The notes under the pieces were generated by a model. The model was not told the DNA's origin and did not search any database. It was given only the letters and a program-made list of their open reading frames with translations. The translations under genes and the position numbers were made by a program. 64,000 nucleotides of DNA from Lepraria neglecta (lineage: Eukaryota; Ascomycota; Lecanoromycetes; Lecanorales; Stereocaulaceae), in assembly GCA_033220425.1 (NCBI GenBank), contig CM065650.1:4092001-4156000 (forward strand), in the 5' to 3' direction. Of the stretch, positions 1 to 11,299 are shown in pieces (positions within the stretch are counted from its first letter, which is position 1; each line of letters begins with the position of its first letter).

Positions 1-1440
1 CACTATGGGGCTGCAAGACGTCCTTGTACTCAACATCCAGCTCGGCTCTCGGCCATGCGATTGCAATACCAGGGAAGAGTCCCCGCAGAATGCCTCAGGG
101 ACGGTCAAAGGGCCCATTCAGCGATACACTTTCACGAATATTCTCCGAAAATTCAGGTCTGTTGGGAAGAAATCATCGGGGGCTATCAACGAATCAGGGG
201 ATATTCGTAACGAGCAAGCTGAGTCTTCGGCTCAACATCCCACAGAAAACGGCGTGTGCTGTAATGAAACCCTATCGATCGAAGAGAATTCTACGGACAC
301 TCCCAACAAGCAAACTGTTTCTTCGGTTCAAAATTCCACGGAGAACAGAAAGTGTTTGGATGAGACCACATCGATTAAAGAGAACTCCGGCCTACTACCC
401 TTGCAAGCCAAGTATGATGCACTTCTCGAAACCCTTCCCAAGGCCACGGACCTGGACTCTTGCCCGAGCGTCGAATCAGAATCTCATCCCCTTACTGCGA
501 CTCCTTTGGGCCTGTTTGGCAAATTACCCGTAGAGATCAGAGAAGCAATCTGGGCATTGCTCCTGTTCCTACCTTCACCCAACGGTATGATCAAAGATGC
601 CTATAAACTGATAGGCGACTGGGAATCGATCAGGAAAAGCGCCATTCCCGTCATCGATGTTGTTAAATCGGGGATTTTGCGAACATCTCGTGCCATTCTC
701 GCAGAGACATTACCCGTGTTGTACGGGGATAACACGTTCTATTTCAGCAGCGCTCGTGACATAGTGGAGTTCGGCCACCGCGGCATCGAGACAGATTACA
801 GAACCCATTTCGCGACCCAGCCCGCGATCTATGGGCGGAACAGTATGGTCCGGTTGGCTTATTTGAAGATTTCTGCGCTTGATGGCCGGTTCTATAGGGA
901 CGTCGATAAGGAGAACGACCACATCTGGAGTGAATGGCGAGACTTCTTCACTTCGGAGATACTCTACAGGCCTATGGGCTTCCCGGCATTAGAGCGTTTG
1001 GTGTTGGATTTTACCGATTGGCGGCTCACTGCTGCGGAATCATCTGCGTTGACGGTAAGCATTTGTACAGGAAAACCTCCAAATAGAATGGTCGATGCGG
1101 GCTTTGGCCGAAACAACGCTGCTCTAGGAGGGTCTCATACCCTCAGAAATGCGACTTTTCTGACAGCCTGCCCGTTCGCCTGTGCCTTTCTAATTGTTCA
1201 AAGACTAATAGTGGCTTGTAGGTACAACCCATCGTTGACAAACTTCGCGAGTCTGGTGGCTTGAAGGAGCTGATGATCAAGGGAATCAGGGAGAAGCAGA
1301 CTCTTTTGGACCTGAAACGCGGCCTTTTAAACGAAGGGGGGAGATTCATTGTGTACGATGAAAGGAATGAGAAAGTTGTCGACTTGATCATGCCTAGCTC
1401 TGCTGAGAGCTCGAAGGATAATCCTGAGACATCGGAATGA
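1..1440 (+). CDS. 2EXR-type fungal protein, copy 1 (5' end cut by window edge)
   Basis: The function of this family is unknown; it is recalled as an F-box-like family expanded in Leotiomycetes. Two exons are supported: up to 1054, then 1222-1440, joined in phase 0 by an intron with donor GTAAGC and acceptor TAG. The protein shows the typical core: LFGKLPVEIREAIW near the middle, then ILRTSRAILAETLPVLYGDN, and a C-terminal block LKELMIKGIREKQTLLDLKR. The first ATG in view is at 5, but copy 2 carries about eight more residues before the same GLQDV motif, with Ile where this copy has Met. The true start therefore probably lies left of the window. No stop interrupts the frame. Three broken relatives lie within the next 10 kb. 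The family assignment rests on motif recognition only. Confidence 0.72.
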
Positions 1441-1944
1441 GTCTGTATCCACAGAGAGCCGATTCCTCGAGAACTCAAGGGGGTTTGGATAACCCGACAA
1501 TACTACAGCTCAGGTAGAGGCGAGGCCTGGTGGGAACGGAGCGCAATTGTTGCACAGATGAAGGAACCTTTGCCGCTGAAAAGCTTCAAAAAGTCGTGTC
1601 TTGGCACATTTGACGCTCGCATGTGCGACAAGTCATCAGCTCCCACTTTCATAAATATCGTCTTCTCTCTGCTCAGTTTAAGTCGGATTGTTTCGACTTC
1701 TAGGGTGGGGTCCTCTGAATACGCATGATTTATACTCTAATTTGCTCTCAAAGCTGCCAATTCTCCTGGAATGCAACCGCTATGATTTATGATAGGCATC
1801 AACTTTGATCGTTTCTAGCCATCATGTTCCTGATATCCAAGTTTGCATTTCCTACACTCTGACTATTTCCCAACTCGCTGCGACTTGATTTCATCTAAGT
1901 CTTCATATCTCAGCGTTACAATCGTCGTCTTTATAGATAGCAAG

Positions 1945-3177
1945 ATGCGTCAAAAGGTCTTCACTATTGGACTGCAAGACGTTCTTGTGTTCAACGTTCA
2001 GGTCGGCTCTGGACCATGCTCTTGTACGAACAGGGTAGCCAACAGCCAGCCCAAAAATTCCCTGCGCGCACCAAAAAGCCCGTTTGCAAAGCGAGAAATC
2101 TTCAAGAATATTCTCCGGAAGTTCAGAAGATCAGCCCAACAGCGAGCCGAGCGCAGCAAAGGCGCGGATAAATCAGCTGGAGAAGATTCCAGCGTCATCC
2201 TTATGGATACTACCAAGCCTGATCCAGCTTTCGAACCCACTCTACTTCCGGATGAGGACAATATGAAGCTTTCTACTCCTTCTAGCGAGTATCCTGGCAC
2301 AGAAGTAGACTTGGATTCACCCATCACAGCCCTAATGGCCGTCTTCGGCAAATCACCTCTTGAAATAAGGACCGTTATCTCGGAACACCTTCTAGTGGTC
2401 TCAGAACCCATAAAAGACGCCGACAAGCTGATGGACCTAAAATCGATCGAGAAGACCGAAATACCTCATATAGGGATAGCTAACGCGAGGATCCTTTACA
2501 CTTGCCGTGCTATCTACGAGGAGACACTGCCATTCCTATACACCAGAAACACATTCCTTTTCCGTTCACCTAAGCGTATTACAAATCACGGTATTGAAGG
2601 GGGTGATGAAATTCTTGGCCCTCCAAGTCGCTTCGGGCTTCGTGGTGCTCTCCGCATGGGAGATTGAGTTGAATACGATCCGTGGTTTTGCATGTTAGGG
2701 GTGGTGGCCTTCCGCCCTTGGGTTACCAAAAGGAGATTGAGTACCTATGGGGAATTATCTGGCGTCCGTTTTTCATGTCGAAGTCTTCTATTACACCTTT
2801 GGGCTTCCCGGCTCTGGAGAAATTGACATTGGACTTTTCGGATTGGGGGTTGACTGCTGCAGAAGGGGATTCATTGTCGGTAGGAAGTCATACCTAAAGA
2901 CCCTTGATGCTCTTGAGTGGAGAAAACATTTTTTTATATTCTTGTCCCATGAATACATGGAGATGCTGATAAGCGCCAACTACAATCGACCATCAAGAAA
3001 CTCAACGAGTCTGGTGGCTTAAAAAGGCTTACGATCAAGGGCACGAAGGAGGAACAGAACCTCTAGGACCTCCAACACGGCCTTGTGAAAGAAGCCGGAA
3101 GATTCGTGGTATTGGATGAAATAGACCGAGCAGTTATTGATGTCGTGCATAAATCGAGCTCGCAAGCAGCTAGATAG
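1945..3177 (+). pseudogene. 2EXR-type protein, copy 2, broken
   Basis: This is a paralog of the gene just upstream. From the ATG at 1945 the first exon tracks copy 1 closely: the GLQDVLVFNVQVGS amino end, the FGKSPLEIRTVI core and ILYTCRAIYEETLPFLYTRN. The frame ends at 2667, while homology resumes in a different frame around 2790 (GFPALEKLTLDFSDW), so at least one and probably several small indels lie between about 2620 and 2790. The intron seen in copy 1 is still recognisable, with a donor near 2880. The last exon matches copy 1 (ESGGLKRLTIKGTKEEQNL), but an in-frame TAG interrupts it near 3064. It ends at a TAG at 3175-3177. A functional protein is unlikely. Confidence 0.72.
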
Positions 3178-3494
3178 ATCGGATGCTTCCCCAGGCTGAC
3201 TTTTGTCAATGCCAGATGACGAGTAGTAATCTATTCACTTACCATGGCAAAAGCCTTAAAACCCTTCAATTCACGGCTTGGTGAGCACATCTAGTGTGCA
3301 CAATGTGCGTCATTGGAGCTGCTACAGCGCGCAAATTTGAGAAGTTGTAGGTCGGGCCGAAGGCCAATGCCTTTGCACTATACTCTCAAAAGAGATCATA
3401 CACGATTTGCCAAGTGTCGCCGTATTGTTTCACGTGCGAAATATTGCTTTAGAAATCGAGCATCGATCCTGAGTTTGTTCATCACGATTGTCAA

Positions 3495-4536
3495 ATGAGA
3501 AAATGCAATCATTTAATTTCTTCCCCACTTGCACTTCTTCCCTCGTGTGCTGACTCAATAGATTCACTTTTCAATAGCTCGACTCGTTCCCTCCTGACTC
3601 ACCAGAAAATTTCTGACCACGGCTCTGCAGTTGGAATCGAGGAACTCTCCGTCACGTCCTCTACATCGAAGGATGACTCGATCTTTGATCCATTCGATCC
3701 AAATAACACACGGGCCACGACTAATTCTAACGTGAACACTTCCGACACCCAGGAACCTGTCCAATCTTCCACATCTCCGGACTCGCCACTTGGCTTAGGT
3801 TCACTAGGCAGACTGCCCTCGGAGATAAGGAATGTGATATATAAGAAACTGATGGTGGTGGACAAGATGATAGAGGACGTGTACAAGCTAGTAGGGACAA
3901 AGAAAGTGGTTATGGAAGCGGACTGCCCTCGCATAAAAGGTCTCAGGGTTACAATCCTGCGGACTTCTCGCGCCATATACCAGGAGGGGCTACCAATCCT
4001 CTATGGATGGAATTCATTCTTCTTCAGGAAACCGTCCCATCTCGAGATCTTTGCATACGAGGAACTGCTTGAAAATGGTTGGAAACCGGTCTTCGGTCTG
4101 GAAACCAAGGAATACGGACGGCTCTCCCTGATTCGCCCCGTAGGCCTCAACATCGGCGCTAATTCTAAAGGCCAGCGTCGGAAACTGGACAGGAAAGCAA
4201 TATGGGAGACTTGGTAACGGTTCTTCAACTTGGACTCGCCAAGTGAAGCGCTAGGATTCCCAATATTGAAAGCGCTGAGACTCGACTTCGTGGACTGGCG
4301 ACTAAGGAAATCCGACACTGAGTAGCATCCGCGTTGAGGTTATTGAAGAAATAGTCAGGAAGCTCTGGGTGTCTGGCGGGCTGGCGCAACTCATGATTGT
4401 AGGGATGAAACAAGAGGGAAATCTCTTCCATCTAAAGCAAGGGCTTCTTAAGGCGGGGGACTGTTTCCAAGTATACGAAGAGAGGGCAGGGGCTTATGTC
4501 GAGGTTAGTGAGGAGTTGTCTGTCGGGTTGTGTTAG
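3495..4536 (+). pseudogene. 2EXR-type protein, copy 3, broken and lacking the family intron
   Basis: This is the third same-strand paralog. The frame from 3495 contains the family core (LGRLPSEIRNVIYKKL, then ILRTSRAIYQEGLPILYGWN) and stops at a TAA at 4215-4217. Homology continues in the same frame beyond that stop (FFNLDSPSEALGFPILKALR) to a TAG near 4324, then moves frame for the carboxyl block (VSGGLAQLMIVGMKQEGNL), ending at 4534-4536. The intron of copies 1 and 2 is not present between the two homology blocks, which abut. The first 100 residues do not resemble copies 1 or 2, so the start is uncertain. A shortened product of 240 residues could still be made. Confidence 0.68.
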
Positions 4537-4678
4537 ATTGTGAAGGGTGCGAGGTAATTTGTATGGCACCATAGAACAACAATCATTGAATGGTTACCAG
4601 ATAGGATGGCTTTGCTTTGCGGTATTATTTCGACCAACTTTACAATGCTTCTGGATATGAGTCACTAGGTTTCGACCC

Positions 4679-4821
4679 TGTTGTAATCCGTTGCTTGATT
4701 GCTTTCTATGCGATTCCAGAAGCCTGTTGCTAGCCGTTCTTTGTCTGTTTTGGCCATATATGGGGCCCTGGGGGTCCCCATTAGCTAGATATCCTTCCCA
4801 GCCTATTGCCACATTGCAACA
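4679..4821 (-). mobile_element. Solo LTR, copy A (Copia-like ends)
   Basis: This is a 143-bp element, about 97% identical (about four differences) to the one at 8124-8266 and in the opposite orientation. Read on the minus strand it begins TGTTGCAATG and ends in CAACA, the TG...CA ends typical of LTRs, especially those of Ty1/Copia elements. No internal retrotransposon region is attached, so it is best read as a solo LTR fossil. No clear 5-bp target duplication flanks this copy. A MITE is the alternative, because the ends also form a 9-10 bp inverted repeat. The high identity of the two copies suggests recent activity. Confidence 0.55.
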
Positions 4822-6345
4822 TTCGTTCCATCCGAACGCCCTTGGTAGCAAACAGAACTACTTCGGCCCCCTATTCTGGGAAGATTGACGGCCCGATCTT
4901 ATGCCATCAAATCATTGGTAGGCCTCGTTCTCTTATTCAAGCCACTTCGACGAGGTCTCCAATATCGTCTTTGGGGAGAGCTACTACGCCGACACATTCT
5001 CGTCAGGCTTATGGCTATGGTACGGCACGCAGTCAACGGGACATGCCACTGACCTCCTCTCGCGTCAGGCGCTCAATGATCGTGGTGTAGAACGGCTTGT
5101 ATCGACGACCAGGGAAGGATCCAGAGAACCTACTACAGGCTATCAGACGCCCAGCATTGATACAGGTTGCCTGTCCTTGATGACTATTTTTTCTTGCCAT
5201 AGCCCATTTACTTCGTCAGGTGACCCTTTGCAACGATCTCTGCATTGATTGAAGATAGTGGAGGCTTTAGAGGGTAGCAACCCGAGGAAATTCCCGTGGG
5301 AAGTGGCACGCACAGCTTGTGAATGCTCTTTCCATCTTAGTGGTCGCCGAACCAGTGAGGTCTCCGGCACCCAGTGTCTGCATCAATTTCTGTCGTCTCA
5401 ACCACCCCGCAACTTTGATCTCGGAGCTTGCTCCCATCTCTGTTCTTCCCGTTATTACGCCTTTAGCTCTGGAGATGTTGCCAGGACTTTTTGGAATTAA
5501 CCAAGTAGACGACCTGAAGATGTGTTAGACTACTAACGTACTGACAGATTACAGCGTGGAGGCTTGAGGGCTTGCTGATGGTAAGTATGTGTCACACTTC
5601 AGGGTCAGCCTATACGGGCCGTGCCAAAGCACTGTTTAAAGAAATTGAAGCCCGGAGTGGCTTCTGGTATCGAACAATCTCGAGCGCCTATCAGGCTCCC
5701 CAGGATAAAATCCTCACACGATTGCTTTTTTTGGTTGATTGCGAAGCAGAGCCCATGATTACTATCATCTCCAGATTCGGAAAGGCCTCCGTGGACGACG
5801 GGATTTCCCAAGACTCTCGGTCATTAAGGACCTTGGACTTCGCCCATCTGACCTCTCCAAATGTTACTACCGCTATTGCTCAAACCGCAGCGGTGTGGAG
5901 CTCATTCTTCGCGCCGTCTCCTGCTTTGAAGGGACCTCCGTGGTCCTCGCCAACTCCTGAGGCTTGGGGCTGTGAGTGAACTTTGCTTTGGCTCCTCTTA
6001 TTTCCGCACGCTTTCACTGCTATTTCAAGAATCCAGGCAATGCAATTTGAATGATTCATATTGTCCGCTGTTCTGGAAACAACCCCTCGGGCACAGGGCG
6101 TTCCTAACGCTCAAGCTCATCAAGCAGCGTTGATTTAGCCCCCAAGCTATGTTGATGTTGCTAATCCTAGAATTGTGGCGATGAGGAGCGTTTCCCTCTC
6201 ATTCCTGTTGTTTCTAGGCTATCACAGTTAAATTGGTTTGTTAAGAGTGAGTGACACTCGTTCTTTCCTTGCTCAGGTACTGAGGTCCATACATTCCATT
6301 ATTATCCTTACTGCATCACTTTACTCCAAAGCCGTATTTATCAAT
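4822..6345. other. Unassigned stretch between LTR copy A and the transporter remnant
   Basis: I recognise no gene family here. Several medium-length open frames occur on the plus strand: about 4940-5240 in one frame (FGESYYADTFSSGLWLWYGT), 5249-5500 in another, and 5572-5979. A good GTAAGT donor lies at about 5581. The pattern of adjoining open pieces in shifting frames resembles a decayed gene, like its neighbours on both sides, but I could not link it to a named domain. The last 350 bases would serve as upstream sequence for the sugar transporter remnant. Confidence 0.3.
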
Positions 6346-8142
6346 ATGTTCTCTCGCAAAAAACGCTATGGGGTACGGATCAGGAATGATGAAGTGAGTG
6401 AACAACAGCTTTTGGAAAATTTGCGTGGCACTTTCATGCGTTCAAACAGACCTGTGCTGACGTGTCCTCAGAACGTTCCTGAAATCTCAAATAACATCAA
6501 CGTCGTCTCTGGAAGCAAAGACTTCGCTCGGGCAATGAGCATCGATCCTCCCAAAGCTTTCACCTCAGCCAGCCTTCGCTTATATCTCATGTGTGCAATC
6601 AGCTTTCTCTGCTGTACTTTGAATGGCTAAGATGGTTCCCTGCTCGGTGGTCTTCTACGGGATAAGAACGTCAGGACCTATTTCAGAAGCAGCAATACCA
6701 GCATCTGGGTAGGAATCGTTTCCTCGCTTTACCAAATCGGAGCTATGGCAGCAATCCCATTCGCTGGCCCTGCTTTGGATACATGGGGCCGAAGAAAAGG
6801 CATTTTCGCTGGTGCTTGTATCATCATTATTGGCACTACCATCCAGGGCACTTCGGTCTATACCCACAGTCTTCACCAGTTCATGACCGGTCGTTTCTTC
6901 CTTGGATTTGGCGCGGCGCTGGTTGCTTGCGGGGGTCCTGTATACGTTGTCGAGATGTGTCACCCTGCATATCGTGGAGTAGTCACAGGTCTCTTCAACA
7001 CGTGCTGGCATGTTGTACTCTCCTACCTCCTGTTGCCTAGCTTAACCGTTTACAACTATAGGTGGACTAGGGCAATCATCGCCAGTGGAGCGGTTCGCGG
7101 CTCCCTCGATTTGCATGGCAATTCGACCTGGCTTCTACCAGTATGGCTACAGCTTCTATGCGCTACTATTATAGCCGGGTTTATACTCTTCCTCCCTGAA
7201 AGCCCTCGATGGCTATTCACCAACGACAAGTCAGGGTCTGCCATAGACACTGTCACGAAATATCATGGAATGGGCAATCGCAACAGTGCATGGGTCAGAT
7301 TACAAGAGGAACAGTACCGTGCTCTTCTGAATGGGAACGGAGCGGTATGAGTCCAACCAACGGCCCGTCAATGCATGATTGCTCAATCTGGCTGGACAAG
7401 CGGTGGTGGGACTACCGTGCGCTGTTTTGTGATCGGCCTGCCACCTACAAACTCGCGTGCAATCTATTAGTCAGCGTGTTCGGACAGTGGACAGGCCAGG
7501 CGGTTCTGGGGCTGCTACTCAGCGCTGTACTTGACACAGCACGAATTCATGATCAGGTCTCTCAGACCAATATCAACCTCGGCCTCGCTTGCCTCCAATA
7601 CACCATGGCCGTGACAGGAGCGTTCCTTGTGGATCGAATAGACTGTCGGCAAACGCTTATATTCACCATGAGTACACTTGGCCTCGTTTGGCTTGGTATG
7701 ACGGTGGCTACATCTCAGCACGAGCAGACTGGTTCTGTTGCCTCGGCAAGAGCCATCTTGACTCTTATTTGCATCTTCGACGTTGTCTTCGCTGGAGGCC
7801 TCACGTCCTTGGTCGTCCTGTACCCCGTCGAGGTCCTATCATTCGAGATGAGGGCTAAGGGCCTAGCCTTCTCAAGTCTAGTCGTCAATGCTGCTGGACT
7901 TGTCAATCAATTTGCCTGGCCAGTCGCCCTTGCAAGCATAGGCTGGAAGATTTACATCATCCTGATGTTCTGGTGTTTCTTCCAAGCGGTGATCATCTAC
8001 CTGTACATCCCAGAAACCAGGCGTCGTACGGTGAGTAACGTCTTGACCGTCTGCCATGACTATGCTAACCTGCATCTAAACTTAGCTTGAGGAACTTGAC
8101 GACATATTCAAGGCTGATAATCCTGTTGCAATGTGGCAATAG
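6346..8142 (+). pseudogene. MFS sugar transporter (sugar porter family), broken and LTR-terminated
   Basis: This was a 12-helix plasma-membrane sugar/H+ symporter of the fungal lactose/hexose permease group. Recognisable exons are 6346-6393, 6472 onward, 7401-8030 and 8086-8142. Family hallmarks include DTWGRRKG after helix 2, the PESPRWLF motif, RWWDYRALF at the start of the second half and ETRRRTLEELDDIF at the end. In the first helix the codon where GYDGSL is expected to have Tyr reads TAA (6628-6630), which ends the protein after about 68 residues. The splice around 7020-7070 also fails to keep frame cleanly. The final codons run into a solo LTR that supplies the TAG at 8140-8142. Sequence beyond the LTR still looks like transporter tail. 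Confidence 0.8.
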
Positions 8143-8266
8143 GCTGGGAAGGATATCTAGCTAATGGGGGCCCCCAGGGCCCCATATATGGCCAAAACAG
8201 ACAAAGAACGGCTAGCAACAGGCTTCTGGAATCGTATAGAAAGCAATCAAGCAAAGGATTGCAACA
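8124..8266 (+). mobile_element. Solo LTR, copy B, inserted in the transporter tail
   Basis: This 143-bp element begins TGTTGCAATG and ends GCAACA. It is flanked on both sides by AATCC, a 5-bp target-site duplication, as expected for LTR integration. It is about 97% identical to the inverted copy at 4679-4821. It sits within the last exon of the sugar transporter and supplies that frame's stop codon. No internal region, primer-binding site or polypurine tract is attached, so this is a solo LTR fossil, probably Copia-type by its ends and short length. Confidence 0.68.
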
Positions 8267-8943
8267 AATCCACGCAAGGAATCTCTCAGGCCGCGAACGG
8301 CCGTCTCTAGGACTTTGAGCTCGATGACAAGCAGCGCTTAAACTCTCGGTCCTCAGTGAGGGAGGCTAAGCTATCAAAACTACCTCCACTGCCCCGTCCG
8401 CCACCGCCAGCACCTCCATCTTCACCGCTAGATGAGGATGTGGATGTAGACGAGCCATTCCAGTTACCCCGCTCGTTTGTGGGGGGCTGGCGCCGCAGTT
8501 CTTGGCAAGTGTAATTGGGTATTGTTTAAAGTGGTCGGTGTGAACTTTTGGTGCTTTCCTTGTTGGTAGTCTTAGAGTTTCTTTCTGCGCAGATTAGTTT
8601 CGTCTTTCCCGGCCGCAAGGCCCAGATTCCAGAGGGTTACAAAAGTTCATCCAACTGCCTTGCTGAGTAAGGTGGATTGGCATGATTGGCCACTGCAGCT
8701 AGGGCTAGCGTCAGTGAATGGGACGAGGCTGACCAATAGTCTCCCGGCGTTAGGTACTTGCGGTGTACCTCTCCCGCCTGGGGCCGAAGGCCGCGAAAAT
8801 CCCATCATTCCTTTTGCGGGAAACATAGCTTTGACCGCACTTTCTCTGAAGTTTCACCGGGAGCTTCTCGAAGCTGGCAAATTTTTATTCAAATTATTAA
8901 GATTGTTATATGATCTTGGACAAAGAAAACTCCTGCAGCGATC
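8267..8943 (+). other. Detached transporter tail and upstream sequence of the next gene
   Basis: Right after the LTR the transporter frame can be followed for a short distance (NPRKESLRPRTAV), as expected for a hydrophilic C-terminal tail. A proline-rich open stretch then follows in another frame at about 8312-8514 (LSKLPPLPRPPPPAPPSSP, then PRSFVGGWRRSSWQV and a TAA). It is probably the remainder of the same tail after an indel. From about 8520 to 8943 I see no gene. Confidence 0.4.
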
Positions 8944-10627
8944 ATGGGCGCTCCCAAAGGTAGGTCATTACTCCCAATGGTGACAGAACCGAAAATACCA
9001 ACGCGGACCAACATTACGAGATTGTCTTGGGAATGAAAGGGAGTACACTGACTGCAGATGAGACAGCCATGCTCGTTACTTCCGTTCTTGATGAGAATGT
9101 CGAGATCGAAAAGTCACTGGCAGAGCGCATCGAGTCAACATCCCTAAGCTTTCGTATGACGGCGTATCTCCCACCCAGACTGACCAGAAGCACAAAAATT
9201 TCTTCCAGCTTGCCAAGTTACGCAACGTTCTGGCTGGGACTTGCTCCTTCGTCCTCATGGCCGGAGTCCAAGTTTGCGGATACTATTTCAACAGTGGACA
9301 ACAAAGTCAGGCTGTCAGCCTCCGGACCCTGATCATGGGCCTTATCGGATACTGCGGCATCCTTGTCTTCACATTCGCACTTCTCATTATGGTTGAACGA
9401 GAAATCGAGATTGACCCTCAAACTCTCCTACCTGTCTTCGACAATGCTATTTGGACCTTTGCCGATTCTCGACATGCCGAGCACAGGAAGTTCGACAAGT
9501 CACCTGACCATAATTTCGTGCAGGCTGCTCCGGAAAGAAGTAAACCCTCAAGTACTCGGGAGATTATGACAGCTTGTGTCTGCACGGCTCTCGTTGGCTC
9601 ATATGTGGTCTACTGTCTCGGTGTTCGAGTTGCACAATGGTGGGTTGCATTCAGTAACTTGATGATCATCTGGATCTCAGCTGGAAGCATTCGAGGATTT
9701 CTCAAAGCCAGCGAAAATCAGGGTCTTGGAGAGCATTGGTTAGAGATTTTCCCGGATAACCTCTCTGAATCTCTTCTCGCGACTTTTGAGGTTATGGAAC
9801 AGAACAAGAGCAGCCTAGTTCAGCAGACCACGCAGCTGCGACCTTTTGAGCAACGGCTTCCCGACAGTTCTGGTGAAGCTTAGTGATCGGGAAGACCACC
9901 GTCCGAAAGCATTGAGCTTCAAAAGCAGAAGAAAGAGAGGAGCTGCACCATCGTGGTAGCCAAGCCAATCCGTCAGTCTCTAAGAAACTGGTCAGGATGC
10001 GAGGATATCATGAAAGTGGCACTCGAAATGGCCAAGCATGCCGGTGAGGATCGTGCCTTCAGTCCAGCCGGCCAGGTATTCAGAGTCCCCAACATGCCAG
10101 CCTTCAAGCGAATCATTCGCTTTCAACTCATGACATACGTACCTGGCGTGGTGTGGAAGGCCGACGCCGAACTCGACTACATCCTGACCGAATCTCTCGA
10201 TCTCCCGAATCTATGCCGCGACGTTATGAAGATATTTCATTTATGCGGCCACATGAATGGATCTATCGTTTCCAGACAGATCCTGAAGAAGCAGGAGAAG
10301 GCTGAAATCAGCAACGTCCTCTGCGGCCCCGTTACCATACCCGGAGAGAACGGCTTACTTGATCTACCATCCTCACTGACGCTCGTCGACTTGCTATGCG
10401 TCCTGCGTGACCTGAACCGTCCCCACATCAAAGCATACACTCTAGAACAAGCATTGCTCCTCCCCACCATCCAGCTGGCTCTGATGTACGAATCCTGGCG
10501 GCCCGACAGGGACATCCTTTTTTCTAGAATACAACAGCTGCAGAATGGGCATACTGACAAATTGATGTTGAGTGGTGGCAAGTATCTTCCAACCCTAGAA
10601 CGTGTGTTCGAGGAGATCCAAATATAG
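8944..10627 (+). pseudogene. Four-helix fungal membrane protein, broken, family unknown
   Basis: I do not recognise the family. The main frame is open from 9095 to 9880 and again from 9887 to 10627, the same frame throughout, interrupted only by an adjacent TAG-TGA pair at 9881-9886. Both stops would be CAG and CGA before C-to-T change. Four hydrophobic segments are visible: LAGTCSFVLMAGVQVCGYYF, LIMGLIGYCGILVFTFALLI, MTACVCTALVGSYVVYCLGV and WWVAFSNLMIIWISAGSI. A long hydrophilic C-terminal half follows, which suggests a membrane anchor with a cytosolic domain. The amino end is spread over two other frames (MGAPKGRSLLPMV at 8944, then TLTADETAMLVTSVLDENVE near 9050), so small indels are likely there. 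The gene is probably dead. Confidence 0.5.
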
Positions 10628-10922
10628 GACCATTTCACAGTACCCAAGCCGCCCAGGGAAGGACGAGAGCTGCAGCCTCGTGATGAGACTAGTGGAAGAA
10701 GAAAAACTGCTGCTAGGGATAAGATGAATGAGCAATCGTGGCTGCAGGATACTGCGTTTAGGAATAGGCTGAGATTGCCTGAGCAGTAGTTGGGCTGTTT
10801 TGAGGCGGGGGGGTTTGCATTGCAATAGAGCAGCAGAAAATTTGCAGGCTTTATTAATTATGATACTTAGTAAGACATCATTTTGAGTTGTCTCGATGCC
10901 CCCATGATCACAAGGTGTAGCT

Positions 10923-11299
10923 TTAATGTGCAGTCATCCTGAAGTCGCCAGAGATTTTGTTCGTGACGTCTACAATCCTTCCATCAACCACATCAAAGAC
11001 TCGAAATCGACCTTTTGCCTTGACAAGACCCTTGCGTAGATCGTAAAGATTCTGTGGATGTCTCATGCCCATTACAACCAAGTCAAACAAACCAGCTGAC
11101 TCTCCAAGCCTGGTTATCAGCTTGTGTATGATGTTTCCCTATATTGCAATACATCAGCCCATATCGAACTAGTGGGGGTCATTATAATATTAGGCATGGA
11201 ACTTACATTGATTTCACTATGCTCAGTTGGAGGTAATGTTAGGGAGAGGACTGATACGGCAAGGACGGAGCGAAGCTTCGGGCCGACCCTGATCGCCAA
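10923..11299 (-). pseudogene. 2EXR-type protein, copy 4, 3' remnant on the opposite strand
   Basis: The minus strand carries the carboxyl part of a fourth 2EXR relative. The last exon, 11138 down to 10923, is 72 codons including the stop, against 73 in copy 1. It reads RLGESAGLFDLVVMG, then NLYDLRKGLVKAKGRFRVFD. It is preceded by a good intron (donor GTAAGT next to 11207, acceptor TATAG, phase 0 as in copy 1) and by a short upstream piece resembling the end of exon 1 (PKLRSVLAVSVLSLTLPPTE). Farther upstream the frame closes and no family core is visible, so the 5' two thirds are missing. The remnant lies in the upstream region of the lipocalin-like gene. Confidence 0.55.

Noticed and set aside
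4679-4821. Open frames across the two LTR copies that translate alike (AIGWEGYLANG)
   Set aside because: The shared peptide is only the translation of the repeated element, not a conserved gene.
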